From UBA937 sp031549725 (GTDB lineage Bacteria > Spirochaetota > Spirochaetia > Treponematales > Breznakiellaceae), in NCBI GenBank assembly GCA_031549725.1, contig JAVBPH010000027.1, forward strand, positions 7,631-71,630: a DNA stretch of 64,000 nt, given 5' to 3'. Under the pieces are notes generated by a model. The model did no database searches. It worked only from the letters and a program-made list of their open reading frames with translations, and had not been told where the DNA came from. The first letter of the stretch is position 1. The number at the start of each line of letters is the position of its first letter. Of the stretch, positions 34,675 to 42,006 are shown one piece after another. The position numbers and the translations under genes were made by a program.

Positions 34675-34994
34675 TTTAATACCGTCTGTACTTTTACTAC
34701 ATTCCATCTATCAACATCGAAGATACTAAAATATTGTTTCTCATACATATCATATTGATTATAAACGAGCAACCGGGTTGTTTCTATAAACCTATTCTCT
34801 TGGTTTTCACTGTTTTGCCCTTTATTATAGGGAGCTGCATCTTGAGTTGATGCCTTATAAGCATCTTGTATCTGATCAAATAATTCTGATTCTCCGCAAA
34901 GTCGTTCACGGTCTCTTTTATATTCAATTCCGGAAGGTTCATATACATATCGTTCAAAATTTTTATTATAGAAACGTTTGGGCGTGTCACCTAA
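34671..34994 (-). pseudogene. Start-less coding fragment at the cassette boundary
   Basis: An open frame of 107 codons without ATG, GTG or TTG near its start. It reads LGDTPKRFYNKNFERYVYEP and continues as a hydrophilic Tyr/Glu-rich protein ending WNVVKVQTVLK. Its first codon (TTA) is part of the core-site sequence GTTAGGT at 34989-34995, so the gene seems cut at the recombination point. It overlaps the exported-protein gene by 4 nt. It may be the C terminus of a longer, unidentified protein. Confidence 0.55.
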
Positions 34995-34995
34995 C
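34989..34995 (-). other. Cassette core-site junction
   Basis: GTTAGGT on the minus strand followed by GACAC, matching the E2 junction GTTAGGTGACA at 33918. It marks the other end of a 1.08-kb cassette. The upstream gene's TAG stop codon lies inside it. Confidence 0.55.
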
Positions 34996-35854
34996 TAAAA
35001 TTCAATGCATTAAAATATATGGTTTTCTTATCCACATCCAGAATAGAACCTCCGGAATTGGGAACCTGGGTGACCACACTTTTATTCAAAAGACCGCTTT
35101 CCAGCAGGGCCGCCATGGGGACGGTTCCGCAGGCGGTGACCCTTCCTTCGTGCAGCCGGTGTAAGAGTTCAACCCCTCTTTTTCCTTTTACCAGGGATGT
35201 GAATTCCTCGGACTGCATCCGGGATATTTCGGGATTAACCTGAAGTGATGAATTTGAGGAAATAATAAACAGGGTTTCCCTAATAATCGGTTCAAAAACG
35301 ATTTTTAATGCACTGGCCAGGCTGGTCATTGTTTTTAACTTGGATCCCCCCACAAGCAAAGGAATAAACGAAGCCTCCGGGAAAATAAATTTAATAAAAG
35401 GGAAATGGGCTTCTGTTGTGTTCTCCCGGAGATGGGGAATATCATTTAATTCAAAAAGGGTATTACACGACATCAATTCTTCGTTTATCCGCTTATCTAT
35501 CATCAAATTACCGATGGGGGTTTCGAAATAATCAGATTCAGAAATGAACAGGCCTTCTTCGTCGGTACTATGAATGCTTCCCAGCAATACCACCTTCGAT
35601 ATGCAGCGCCTGTTTACGGTGTTGTTGTTTGCGTGGGCTTCGGTAAGACTTTTATATGCCAGGGCAATGGAATTCCCCATCAGATTCCAGTTTCCATGGG
35701 GTGCCAGAATGCAGAGGGCATTAATTACAGGATTTTGAATCAATCCAAAAGAATCCAGAACAGTCCTGACAAATATGTCCTCCCCGGGATAGAAAATACC
35801 AGCCAGCGATACTGCCCGGTATTTATGATGCTCTAAATCTTCAAAATCCGACAT
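34991..35854 (-). CDS. MEMO1-family protein (AmmeMemoRadiSam protein B-like), divergent
   Basis: A 287-residue protein with the MEMO order of motifs: SLAGIFYPGED near the start, CILAPHGNWNLMG, VVLLGSIHSTD, ENTTEAHFPFIKFIFP and TACGTVPMAALLE. Several expected metal-site residues are altered: the usual SSDLSH is SSNSSLQ and APHAGY is APHGNW, so catalysis is doubtful. The biochemical role of MEMO proteins is not settled. An AMMECR1 gene, the usual partner, lies 3 kb away. TTGCAG, 17 bp, TAAAAT, then 6 nt to the ATG: a leaderless promoter. The TAG stop lies in an integron-like core site. Confidence 0.8.
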   Translation of the reverse strand: MSDFEDLEHHKYRAVSLAGIFYPGEDIFVRTVLDSFGLIQNPVINALCILAPHGNWNLMGNSIALAYKSLTEAHANNNTVNRRCISKVVLLGSIHSTDEEGLFISESDYFETPIGNLMIDKRINEELMSCNTLFELNDIPHLRENTTEAHFPFIKFIFPEASFIPLLVGGSKLKTMTSLASALKIVFEPIIRETLFIISSNSSLQVNPEISRMQSEEFTSLVKGKRGVELLHRLHEGRVTACGTVPMAALLESGLLNKSVVTQVPNSGGSILDVDKKTIYFNALNFS

Positions 35855-35860
35855 GATTTA

Positions 35861-35889
35861 ATTTTAAGCCGCAGAAAATCATACTGCAA
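35861..35889 (-). promoter_or_regulatory. Promoter of the MEMO-like gene, leaderless type
   Basis: TTGCAG (complement of 35884-35889), 17 bp, TAAAAT (complement of 35861-35866), 6 nt, ATG. No ribosome site. Confidence 0.6.
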
Positions 35890-35988
35890 GGGAAAAGGCG
35901 GTTTTTCCGTAAATGTTTTACCAATTCTATTTATTTCCTGGTGGTTCAATACATGATTTTTCCTTTGGCGAAGAAGCCGGCGGAGGTA

Positions 35989-36013
35989 TATTTCTTTATT
36001 TTATAAAGAAATA
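35989..36013. repeat. Palindrome of the TTCTTT/AAAGAA class
   Basis: TATTTCTTTAT and ATAAAGAAATA, perfect 11-bp arms around TTT, in the gap between two minus-strand genes. Very similar in layout to the palindrome before murD (45348-45374). Confidence 0.55.
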
Positions 36014-36036
36014 CTGAAATATCCGTGTAAAAGGGT

Positions 36037-36072
36037 CTCCTCTGTGTATGTATGATACCGTACACAGAGGAG
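36037..36072 (-). terminator. Terminator after the NFACT gene
   Basis: CTCCTCTGTGTA and TACACAGAGGAG form a perfect 12-bp stem directly after the stop codon; a short T-run follows on the minus strand. Confidence 0.65.
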
Positions 36073-36073
36073 C

Positions 36074-37513
36074 TCATTTTTTCTCAATTTTGCAGTATTC
36101 CAGTTCTTTTAATACTTTTTCATCCATTTTTATATGCAAATTCTTTTCCTGGGTGGGAATTACCAGCCCCCGGGGACCATTTTTTGCCCTTCTCAGATAT
36201 TTTACGGGGGTATAAAAAAGATCCCCCTCCCCTTCATTCCTCCCTTTGGAATAAAAAAGGGCCAGGTTTCCCGCATCAATTAAAATATCCAGGGGATAGC
36301 TTTTTCCTGCCCGCTGTTTAATAAAAACATAACCCCCGGGAAAATCCCTGGTGTGCAGCCACATGTCATTTCCCTTGACGTACTTTCTTAGCAGTTCATC
36401 ATTTTCTGATGCGTCCCTGCCGACTAAAATAAGCCAGTCCTTCCGCTTAAAACTCAGTCCGGGGCGTTTTTTTTCCAGGGAACCCGCCTGGGGATTTCTG
36501 GTCTGGCTGCTCTTATTCCTCAATAATTTATACAGCCGAAGCGGGTTTGTTTCATTCAACAGGGATTCCATCACCGACTGCAGCCGGGATAACTCCTCTT
36601 CCTGGGTTTGCAGTTCCAGTGCTACTTCACCGATACCGTTTTTTGCTTTCCGGTATTGCTCATAGTAATATTCAGCATTGGCAGCGGGATTTTTTTTAGG
36701 ATTGATCCTGATTCTGACCGAATCCCCGGTGTAAAAATTTTCAGCGTCAAGCCAGGTTTCCCCGGGTTTTATGGTACCGATATTTGCCATAATGATATCG
36801 CCGTACTGCCGGAATGATTCGGCATATTCGTACTGGTTTTTCTTATCCCGGAGATTTTCTATGGACCCCAGGACCTTGTTGATCCTTCCTTCAAATACTT
36901 TTCTGGTCTGCTCTTTAAGAGCCTCCAGCGAAAGAGCCCCGCCCTGTTCGGTATAATACGTATCCAGTCTGGAATTGAAGTTCCCTTCACCGGGAAGTTC
37001 CCGGATCTCATACTCTTTCTCTGCGGACTTATTCTGTCCTTTGGTTTCATCCCTTTTTTCAGGCTGATAAACACCGCCGCTTACCTCGCCCCGTTTCGGG
37101 CTCCTCCTCATGGCATCCAGAATTGTTCCGGACTCATCACAAAGGATTACATTGGCTGCGTTCGACCATAACCTGACATAAAGATAAAAAACGTCCTGTC
37201 CCTGCCGGAGTACAATCTTTATGATCCTGTCGCGATCAATCTGATGGACCGAATCAATCCGGGAATTTACAATCCGGGATTTGAGGAATTCCTGGAACCT
37301 CAGGGGTTTATCACTTTTTGGAACCGCCCGGAATGTTTCATGTATCCGGCAGGCTCCGGGGGTTATGGCTATAAGAATAGTTTTTGTCCGGCCCCTTCCA
37401 TGGACAGACATGGCCAGCACATCAAAGGTGCTTTGGATAATTTTTTGTATTTGAAAACCCTGAAGGTCCAATTCTTCCAGGACCAGGTTTATTTCTTTCC
37501 AGTTTAATGACAT
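36074..37513 (-). CDS. NFACT-family protein, RqcH-like (fibronectin-binding A-like)
   Basis: A 479-residue protein. The NFACT-N domain at the start (MSLNWKEINLVLEELDLQGF), a long coiled-coil middle (ENLRDKKNQYEYAESF ... ELQTQEEELSRLQSVMESLL), and a C-terminal NFACT-R domain with GNDMWLHTRDFPGGYVFIK. This is the layout of RqcH/Rqc2, which adds alanine tails to nascent chains on stalled large ribosomal subunits; older annotations call it fibronectin-binding. It is somewhat shorter than the usual 550-600 residues. GGAG lies 6 nt before the ATG. Confidence 0.85.
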   Translation of the reverse strand: MSLNWKEINLVLEELDLQGFQIQKIIQSTFDVLAMSVHGRGRTKTILIAITPGACRIHETFRAVPKSDKPLRFQEFLKSRIVNSRIDSVHQIDRDRIIKIVLRQGQDVFYLYVRLWSNAANVILCDESGTILDAMRRSPKRGEVSGGVYQPEKRDETKGQNKSAEKEYEIRELPGEGNFNSRLDTYYTEQGGALSLEALKEQTRKVFEGRINKVLGSIENLRDKKNQYEYAESFRQYGDIIMANIGTIKPGETWLDAENFYTGDSVRIRINPKKNPAANAEYYYEQYRKAKNGIGEVALELQTQEEELSRLQSVMESLLNETNPLRLYKLLRNKSSQTRNPQAGSLEKKRPGLSFKRKDWLILVGRDASENDELLRKYVKGNDMWLHTRDFPGGYVFIKQRAGKSYPLDILIDAGNLALFYSKGRNEGEGDLFYTPVKYLRRAKNGPRGLVIPTQEKNLHIKMDEKVLKELEYCKIEKK

Positions 37514-37571
37514 GGCTAGCTCCGGATTAATGTTTCATCTATCAATTAATTATACGGATAAGCAGCATATA

Positions 37572-37753
37572 AATCAAAAACCTTCTGCACGCTTTCGCGT
37601 GCGAGGCAGAACAGCGAGGTTTGTTGGTTCTGTAAGGTATGGATTTTATGTGGGTTTAATACCCATACAATTTTCATTTACAAGATTTTCAGAACGCCGC
37701 AGAGCCTCCCACGCGGGAGCGTGCAGAAGGTATTAAACCCACTTGCGAATAAA
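37572..37753. repeat. Family B element, long variant B5
   Basis: A 182-bp copy from AATCAAAAAC to GCGAATAAA. Besides the shared core (GTTGGTTCTGTAAGGTATGG and a TGGGTTTAAT/ATTAAACCCA stem), it has a large outer stem, CCTTCTGCACGC with GCGTGCAGAAGG. It overlaps the 3' end of azlD. Confidence 0.7.
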
Positions 37754-38065
37754 AGTCCCCGAAAAGATACTTATCAGGGAATTCCGCTTCCATAGATGAA
37801 GCAATGCCGTTGCAATCGATGCGGCAATTACCGCTGCTGATCCGGAGGAAACAGGATTATCCTTAGTAGGGGTTAACACCGTATTAAAGGCAAGGACCGT
37901 CATTGCCACCGGGGGAACAATCTTTTCCACAAAGGTCAGGAATTTATTTTCACGGATATCCCCGGAATTTTTTCCACGGAGAAGAATAAATGCAAAGGCC
38001 CTGCATAGGAAAATCACGGCTCCCATAATAAAAGTATACATAACCGCATCCCTAATACTCAGCAT
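37733..38065 (-). CDS. azlD: AzlD-family branched-chain amino-acid exporter subunit
   Basis: A 110-residue protein with about four TM helices. RDAVMYTFIMGAVIFLCRAF and KIVPPVAMTVLAFNTVL match the AzlD pattern. With AzlC it forms an exporter for branched-chain amino acids and analogues. It overlaps the azlC remnant upstream by 7 nt. The last residues, FIRKWV and the stop, are encoded by the end of repeat B5, so the natural C terminus was replaced by the insertion. Because azlC is broken, the exporter is probably not functional. Confidence 0.8.
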   Translation of the reverse strand: MLSIRDAVMYTFIMGAVIFLCRAFAFILLRGKNSGDIRENKFLTFVEKIVPPVAMTVLAFNTVLTPTKDNPVSSGSAAVIAASIATALLHLWKRNSLISIFSGTFIRKWV

Positions 38066-38806
38066 GGGGCCTGCCTCCCTATCCTGCTGAAGATTTGAAC
38101 TAGCCCCAGGGAAATGATCATGGCACTTAGTAGGGAATATCTTCCCGGGAACAGCAGGGTTACGGTTATCGTAACCAGAATGAAAATTGCAAAGGGCAGG
38201 ATTTTTTTAATCCTCAGGATTTGTTCTATCATAAGTTCAATAAACAAAGCTGTCAGCGCAAAGCTAACCCCGTTCATATCAAAGGGAATGAAAGTACCGG
38301 CCACCGCTCCCAGGACCGATCCGGCTACCCAATATCCCTGATCCAAAAGAGCCGTATAAAACATAAACTTATTTCTTTCTTCACTGTTTTCATCTTCCTC
38401 CGGCATGGATGAGAGCAAGGCAAATGTTTCATCGGTGAGCCTTTTTCAAAATTTGACATTTTGAAAAAGCCTCGGTTAAAGAAAAAATCAAATACCATTT
38501 ATATTTGCCGCCGGCATTGTATTTTTTATACATGGAAAGACTGTAAGCTATATGCCGGGCATTCAGGACCAGCTGCATGACCACCGCATCCAGCAGACCC
38601 GCACCGGAAGCAAATCAGGCAACCGCCAGGTACTGCCCTGCTCCGGCGTACATAACCACACTCATCAGCAAAGCCAGCCACCAGGGATATCCCGCATTGG
38701 ACAGCAGCAGCCCAAAGGCGATGCCTATAGCCAGATATCCCAGCAATACGGGAATAGAATATTGAAAAGCCCGAAAAAAGACCGGGGAATATAACCTGGC
38801 TTTCAT
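38059..38806 (-). pseudogene. azlC: azlC, disrupted by a stop codon and a family A hairpin
   Basis: The N-terminal part (FFRAFQYSIPVLLGYLAIGI ... MYAGAGQYLAVA) ends in an in-frame TGA, after which the same frame continues with FASGAGLLDAV, LVLNARHIAYSLSM and KYKWYLIFSLT. A 37-bp family A hairpin (38437-38473) plus a 3-bp duplication then interrupts it. Removing these 40 bp restores SLTDETFALLSSM, the conserved AzlC LTDETF motif, and the frame runs to the normal end at 38059. GGGAG precedes the original ATG. Two independent lesions argue for a decayed gene. Confidence 0.88.
38437..38473. repeat. Solo family A hairpin, copy A6
   Basis: A 37-bp palindrome, GAGCCTTTTTCAAAATTT and its complement, flanked by GGT on both sides. 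It combines the outer end of hairpin 1 with hairpin 3 of the full element, suggesting an internal deletion derivative. Confidence 0.85.
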
Positions 38807-39014
38807 AGATATGATAACTCCCTAGGTTCAGGTTTCCCTAATAAAATCCGGTTCACCTGTTTGCTGCATGGAAAGGAAATGATAATTGGGCTATTTTCAG
38901 AATCCGAATGGTTCTGAAAAAGCCTCCGTTGATTCCGCTTAAGCATACAAAAAAGGACTTTTATTGTCGAGGCTTTTACAAAATCATTCTTATATACAAA
39001 TGTGAAAAATGATT

Positions 39015-39020
39015 TATACT
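39015..39020 (+). promoter_or_regulatory. -10 element of the AMMECR1 gene
   Basis: TATACT ending 6 nt before ATG 39027, with TATACA 16 bp upstream as a weak -35. No ribosome site. Confidence 0.45.
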
Positions 39021-39026
39021 AATTGT

Positions 39027-39593
39027 ATGAATTTCGAGATTAATCAGAAGGAACGGAAAATCCTCCTGGATAACGCCAGGGAGGCGATTCTGGCGAGACT
39101 TGAGAAGCGGCCCGCCGAATATACAGAAATAAGTCCAGGAGAAAAGTCTGTCCTGGAAAAACCCTGCGGAGCCTTTGTAACGATACACAAAGGAAAATCC
39201 CTCCGGGGCTGTATCGGGCGGATGGCTTCCGATGAACCTCTCCTGAAAACCATCAGAACCATGGCCGGAGAAGCTGCCTTCGGTGATCCCCGGTTTCCCC
39301 CGGTCGGGGAAGAGGAATTCAGACAGTGCAGCCTTGAAATTTCAGTATTATCCCCCATGGAACTATGCCCTGATCCCGGATCGGTTCAGGTCGGGGTTCA
39401 TGGATTGTACCTGGTCAATCACGGGAGAGCCGGGGTGCTGCTGCCCCAGGTGCCGGTGGAACAGGGCTGGGATTTGGACGAATATCTGGATTATATCTGT
39501 TACAAGGCGGGGCTTCCGCCAAAATCATATAATGAGTCCGGGGCACGGCTTTATACTTTTACAGCAATAGTGTTCGGGGAAGAACAGGATTAA
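39027..39593 (+). CDS. AMMECR1-domain protein (AmmeMemoRadiSam protein A-like)
   Basis: A 188-residue AMMECR1 domain: CGAFVTIHKGKSLRGCIGRM with the conserved LRGCIG motif, AAFGDPRFPPVGEEEF, LEISVLSPME and LLPQVPVEQGWD. The family's enzymatic role is not firmly known; bacterial versions are often encoded with a MEMO protein and a radical-SAM enzyme. Here the MEMO-like gene is 3 kb away and no radical-SAM gene is in the window. ATG 39027 has no ribosome site but a -10 six nt upstream. Its TAA overlaps the TAA of queD by the palindrome TTAA. Confidence 0.85.
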   Translation: MNFEINQKERKILLDNAREAILARLEKRPAEYTEISPGEKSVLEKPCGAFVTIHKGKSLRGCIGRMASDEPLLKTIRTMAGEAAFGDPRFPPVGEEEFRQCSLEISVLSPMELCPDPGSVQVGVHGLYLVNHGRAGVLLPQVPVEQGWDLDEYLDYICYKAGLPPKSYNESGARLYTFTAIVFGEEQD

Positions 39594-39964
39594 CGTTCGT
39601 ATCTGGCCATACTGGAAGGGGTTTCATAAACATCCACGGCCTGGAGTTTCCCCGGATCAATATTCATGGAAAGAAAAAGCGATTCCGCTTCATCAAAAAT
39701 ATATTTGGCAATCCGTTCGGCGCTGGGATCATTTTTAAAAAAAGGCAGATCATTCAGGTTTTTATGGTCCAGCCCAGCGGCGATTTCCCGTAAAATTTTT
39801 TTCAGCTGACCAAAATCCGCCAGCATCCCCCCATCATCCAGGTCATTTCCTTTGGCCCAAAGACGGACCCTGTAATTATGACCATGGAGATGCTCACACT
39901 TTCCGTGGTAGTGGCTTAAAAAATGAGCCGCCGCAAATTCGGCTTCAACCCTTACTGTAAACAT
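39590..39964 (-). CDS. queD: 6-carboxy-tetrahydropterin synthase (QueD/PTPS family)
   Basis: A 124-residue enzyme of queuosine synthesis that converts dihydroneopterin triphosphate to 6-carboxy-tetrahydropterin. Zinc and catalytic residues are visible: FAAAHFL (first His), KCEHLHGHNYRV (catalytic Cys and the HGH pair), LDHKNLND and a C-terminal VYETPSS Glu. queE and queC are not adjacent. Convergent with the AMMECR1 gene, with which it shares 4 bp. TAGACC, 17 bp, TAAAAT, 6 nt, ATG: predicted leaderless. Confidence 0.93.
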   Translation of the reverse strand: MFTVRVEAEFAAAHFLSHYHGKCEHLHGHNYRVRLWAKGNDLDDGGMLADFGQLKKILREIAAGLDHKNLNDLPFFKNDPSAERIAKYIFDEAESLFLSMNIDPGKLQAVDVYETPSSMARYER

Positions 39965-39970
39965 ATATTA

Positions 39971-39999
39971 ATTTTAACCGAATTCCCGGCAGTGGTCTA
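39971..39999 (-). promoter_or_regulatory. queD promoter, leaderless type
   Basis: TAGACC (complement of 39994-39999), 17 bp, TAAAAT (complement of 39971-39976), 6 nt, ATG. Confidence 0.5.
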
Positions 40000-40081
40000 T
40001 CGGTCCTCAGGAGAACCTCCGAAAACCCACCCGGATTTTTAGTGGTTTCCTTAAATCAGATACCATAAAAAAACCTTCCCC

Positions 40082-40110
40082 TTTACGGAAAATCAATTTA
40101 CAGATACTAT
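40082..40110 (+). promoter_or_regulatory. murE promoter, leaderless type
   Basis: TTTACG (40082-40087), 17 bp, TACTAT (40105-40110), then CTGAAT and ATG 40117. Confidence 0.55.
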
Positions 40111-40116
40111 CTGAAT

Positions 40117-41694
40117 ATGGAACGGTTATTTTCCGACTTTTTTAACCAGGATCTAATCCGGAAGGCTGAAGTCCTGGATATAAAACCTGGTCCCAAAGCA
40201 GATCCCCTTATCACGGGGCTTGAGTACGATTCAAGGGCGGTTAAACCAGGCAATATGTACTTTGCATTGCCGGGAATTCATACGGACGGGCACTCATTCG
40301 TAACGAATGCTATTGGGAATGGTGCGGCGGCGGTGGTGTATCAAAATGAACTGCCTGAATATAAAGATGGGATCCGGTATATAAAAGTAAGGGATTCCCG
40401 TTTTGCCATGTCCCCGATTTCGGACTGTTTTTACGGGTCCCCTTCAAAAAAACTTGGGGTGATCGGTGTCACAGGCACCGAGGGGAAAAGCACCACGGTT
40501 TATTTAATCTATCAACTGCTCACATTAGCCGACAGGAAAGCCGGATTTTTTTCAACAGTCCAGTATTGCGTAAACGATAAGGTGGAATGGAACCCCGAGC
40601 ACCAGACTACCCCGGAAGCTACGGTGGTCCACAGGCATCTGTTTGAGATGCAGAAAAACGGCCTGGAATATGCGGTGGTGGAATCCAGCAGCCATGGGCT
40701 TTCACAAAAAACCAACCGTTTGGGGGATGTTGCTTTTGATACCGGAGTTATGTGCAACGTTACCCATGAACATCTGGAATTCCACGGAACCTGGGAGCAG
40801 TACCGGTTGGACAAGGCTGCCCTGTTCCGGGCCTTTGACAGCTGGAACCATGAAAAAAACATCCGCGGCACAAAAAGAGATATTCCTTCCTTTGGAGTGG
40901 TTAATGCGGATGACCCCAGCGCAGGTTTTTTCACCTCATCAACCAAAAAACCGGTTTACTCTTTTAGTACCCGGGGAAAAGACGCGGACCTGAGTATCAC
41001 ATCCATTACGGGTACTGCCGGGGGAAACCGGTATGAAGTTCTGTTCAGGAAAAACAATAAAACCCTAAGCATCGATGACCGGCTGCCCGGCACATTTAAT
41101 GCAGGAAATGTTCTGGCGGCTCTTTTGACGGTATCGCATATATTATCCGTACCCCCGGAGGAACTTATTCCGTATATTACCGCATTACAGCCTGTAAGAG
41201 GCAGGATGTGGGTGGTTGATCAGGGGCAGCCCTTTGAAGTGGTGGTCGATTACGCCCATACACCATCGTCATTTGAAACGGTATTTCCTCCCCTCCGGGA
41301 CCGGCTGAACAAAACCGGAAAACGGATTATCAGCCTTTTTGGATCCGGCGGCGAACGGGATACAAAAAAGCGGCCCGAGCAGGGAAGAATCGCAGCGCAG
41401 TACTCGGACATCGTTTTTTTAAGTGATGAAGATCCCCGGGGGGAGGTCCCTTTGGATATCCTGGAAGAAATTGCCGAAGGATGTAAAAATCTGAAACGGG
41501 ATGAAAATCTCTTTCTCATTCCGGACAGGCCCAAGGCAATCAGGGCGGCCTTTGCGGCGGCCCGGCCGGGGGACCTGGTTATCCTTTTAGGGAAGGGCCA
41601 TGAAAATTCAATTATCTATGCCAAAGAAACCATGGCCTATGATGAAATAAGCGAAGCAGAAAAAGCCCTGGAGGAAATGGGTTTCAGCAAATGA
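40117..41694 (+). CDS. murE: UDP-MurNAc-tripeptide synthetase
   Basis: A 525-residue Mur ligase that adds the third amino acid of the peptidoglycan stem. N-terminal domain, then the ATP loop GVTGTEGKSTTV (120-126), the central domain with VVESSSHGLSQ, and the C-terminal domain with FGSGGERDTKKRP. The amino-acid selecting motif is SDEDPRGE (436-443) rather than the DNPR of DAP enzymes; DDPR-like motifs go with Lys, and treponemal walls contain ornithine, so L-Orn (or Lys) is the likely substrate. The promoter places the start codon at +1. Confidence 0.93.
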   Translation: MERLFSDFFNQDLIRKAEVLDIKPGPKADPLITGLEYDSRAVKPGNMYFALPGIHTDGHSFVTNAIGNGAAAVVYQNELPEYKDGIRYIKVRDSRFAMSPISDCFYGSPSKKLGVIGVTGTEGKSTTVYLIYQLLTLADRKAGFFSTVQYCVNDKVEWNPEHQTTPEATVVHRHLFEMQKNGLEYAVVESSSHGLSQKTNRLGDVAFDTGVMCNVTHEHLEFHGTWEQYRLDKAALFRAFDSWNHEKNIRGTKRDIPSFGVVNADDPSAGFFTSSTKKPVYSFSTRGKDADLSITSITGTAGGNRYEVLFRKNNKTLSIDDRLPGTFNAGNVLAALLTVSHILSVPPEELIPYITALQPVRGRMWVVDQGQPFEVVVDYAHTPSSFETVFPPLRDRLNKTGKRIISLFGSGGERDTKKRPEQGRIAAQYSDIVFLSDEDPRGEVPLDILEEIAEGCKNLKRDENLFLIPDRPKAIRAAFAAARPGDLVILLGKGHENSIIYAKETMAYDEISEAEKALEEMGFSK

Positions 41695-41727
41695 AGATAC
41701 CACGAGGCAGAGCCTCGGGGTATCTTC
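41693..41727. terminator. Long hairpin overlapping the murE stop
   Basis: GAAGATACC-a-CGAGGC pairs with GCCTCG-g-GGTATCTTC, 15 base pairs with one mismatch and a 3-nt loop. No T-run follows; it may be a stability or termination element. Confidence 0.5.
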
Positions 41728-41806
41728 GTTGTAGAGGAAATTATTATACAGGCTGAGGGTTCATACCACATACAAACGTTTCAACCTTCATCCAGGGCGT
41801 TAAAAA

Positions 41807-41831
41807 ATCCCCCGATGCCAGATCGGGGGAT
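41807..41831 (-). terminator. Hairpin with a minus-strand T-run
   Basis: ATCCCCCGAT and ATCGGGGGAT, a perfect 10-bp stem; on the minus strand it is followed by TTTTTT. No minus-strand gene lies upstream of it, so its job is unclear. Confidence 0.4.
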
Positions 41832-41849
41832 GAACCCCAACAGCCTTCT

Positions 41850-41993
41850 AATCAACAACACGCCGCAAGCAGCGGAGTATGTTGGTTCTGTAAAGTAAGG
41901 ATTTTATGCGGGTTTCATACCCCGCGCAACAATTTCTTTGTTGTTTCAAAGAATCAATCTAAAGAGCGGGTATTAAACCCGCCTGCGAATAAA
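41850..41993. repeat. Family B interspersed element, copy B2
   Basis: A 144-bp copy from AATCAACAAC to GCGAATAAA, with the GCGGGTTT/AAACCCGC stem and ATTTCTTTG ... CAAAGAAT hairpin. It ends 3 nt before the GAGGAG ribosome site of ddl. Confidence 0.75.
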
Positions 41994-42006
41994 CCGAGGA
42001 GCATCT

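Noticed and set aside
31895..34995. Prophage or ICE remnant in the AT-rich island
   Set aside because: No phage structural, integrase, relaxase or replication gene is visible; attC-like sites explain the boundaries better.
38059..38806. Two separate small membrane-protein genes instead of one azlC pseudogene
   Set aside because: The frame between them is continuous apart from one TGA and the hairpin, and removing the hairpin with its duplication restores the conserved AzlC motif.
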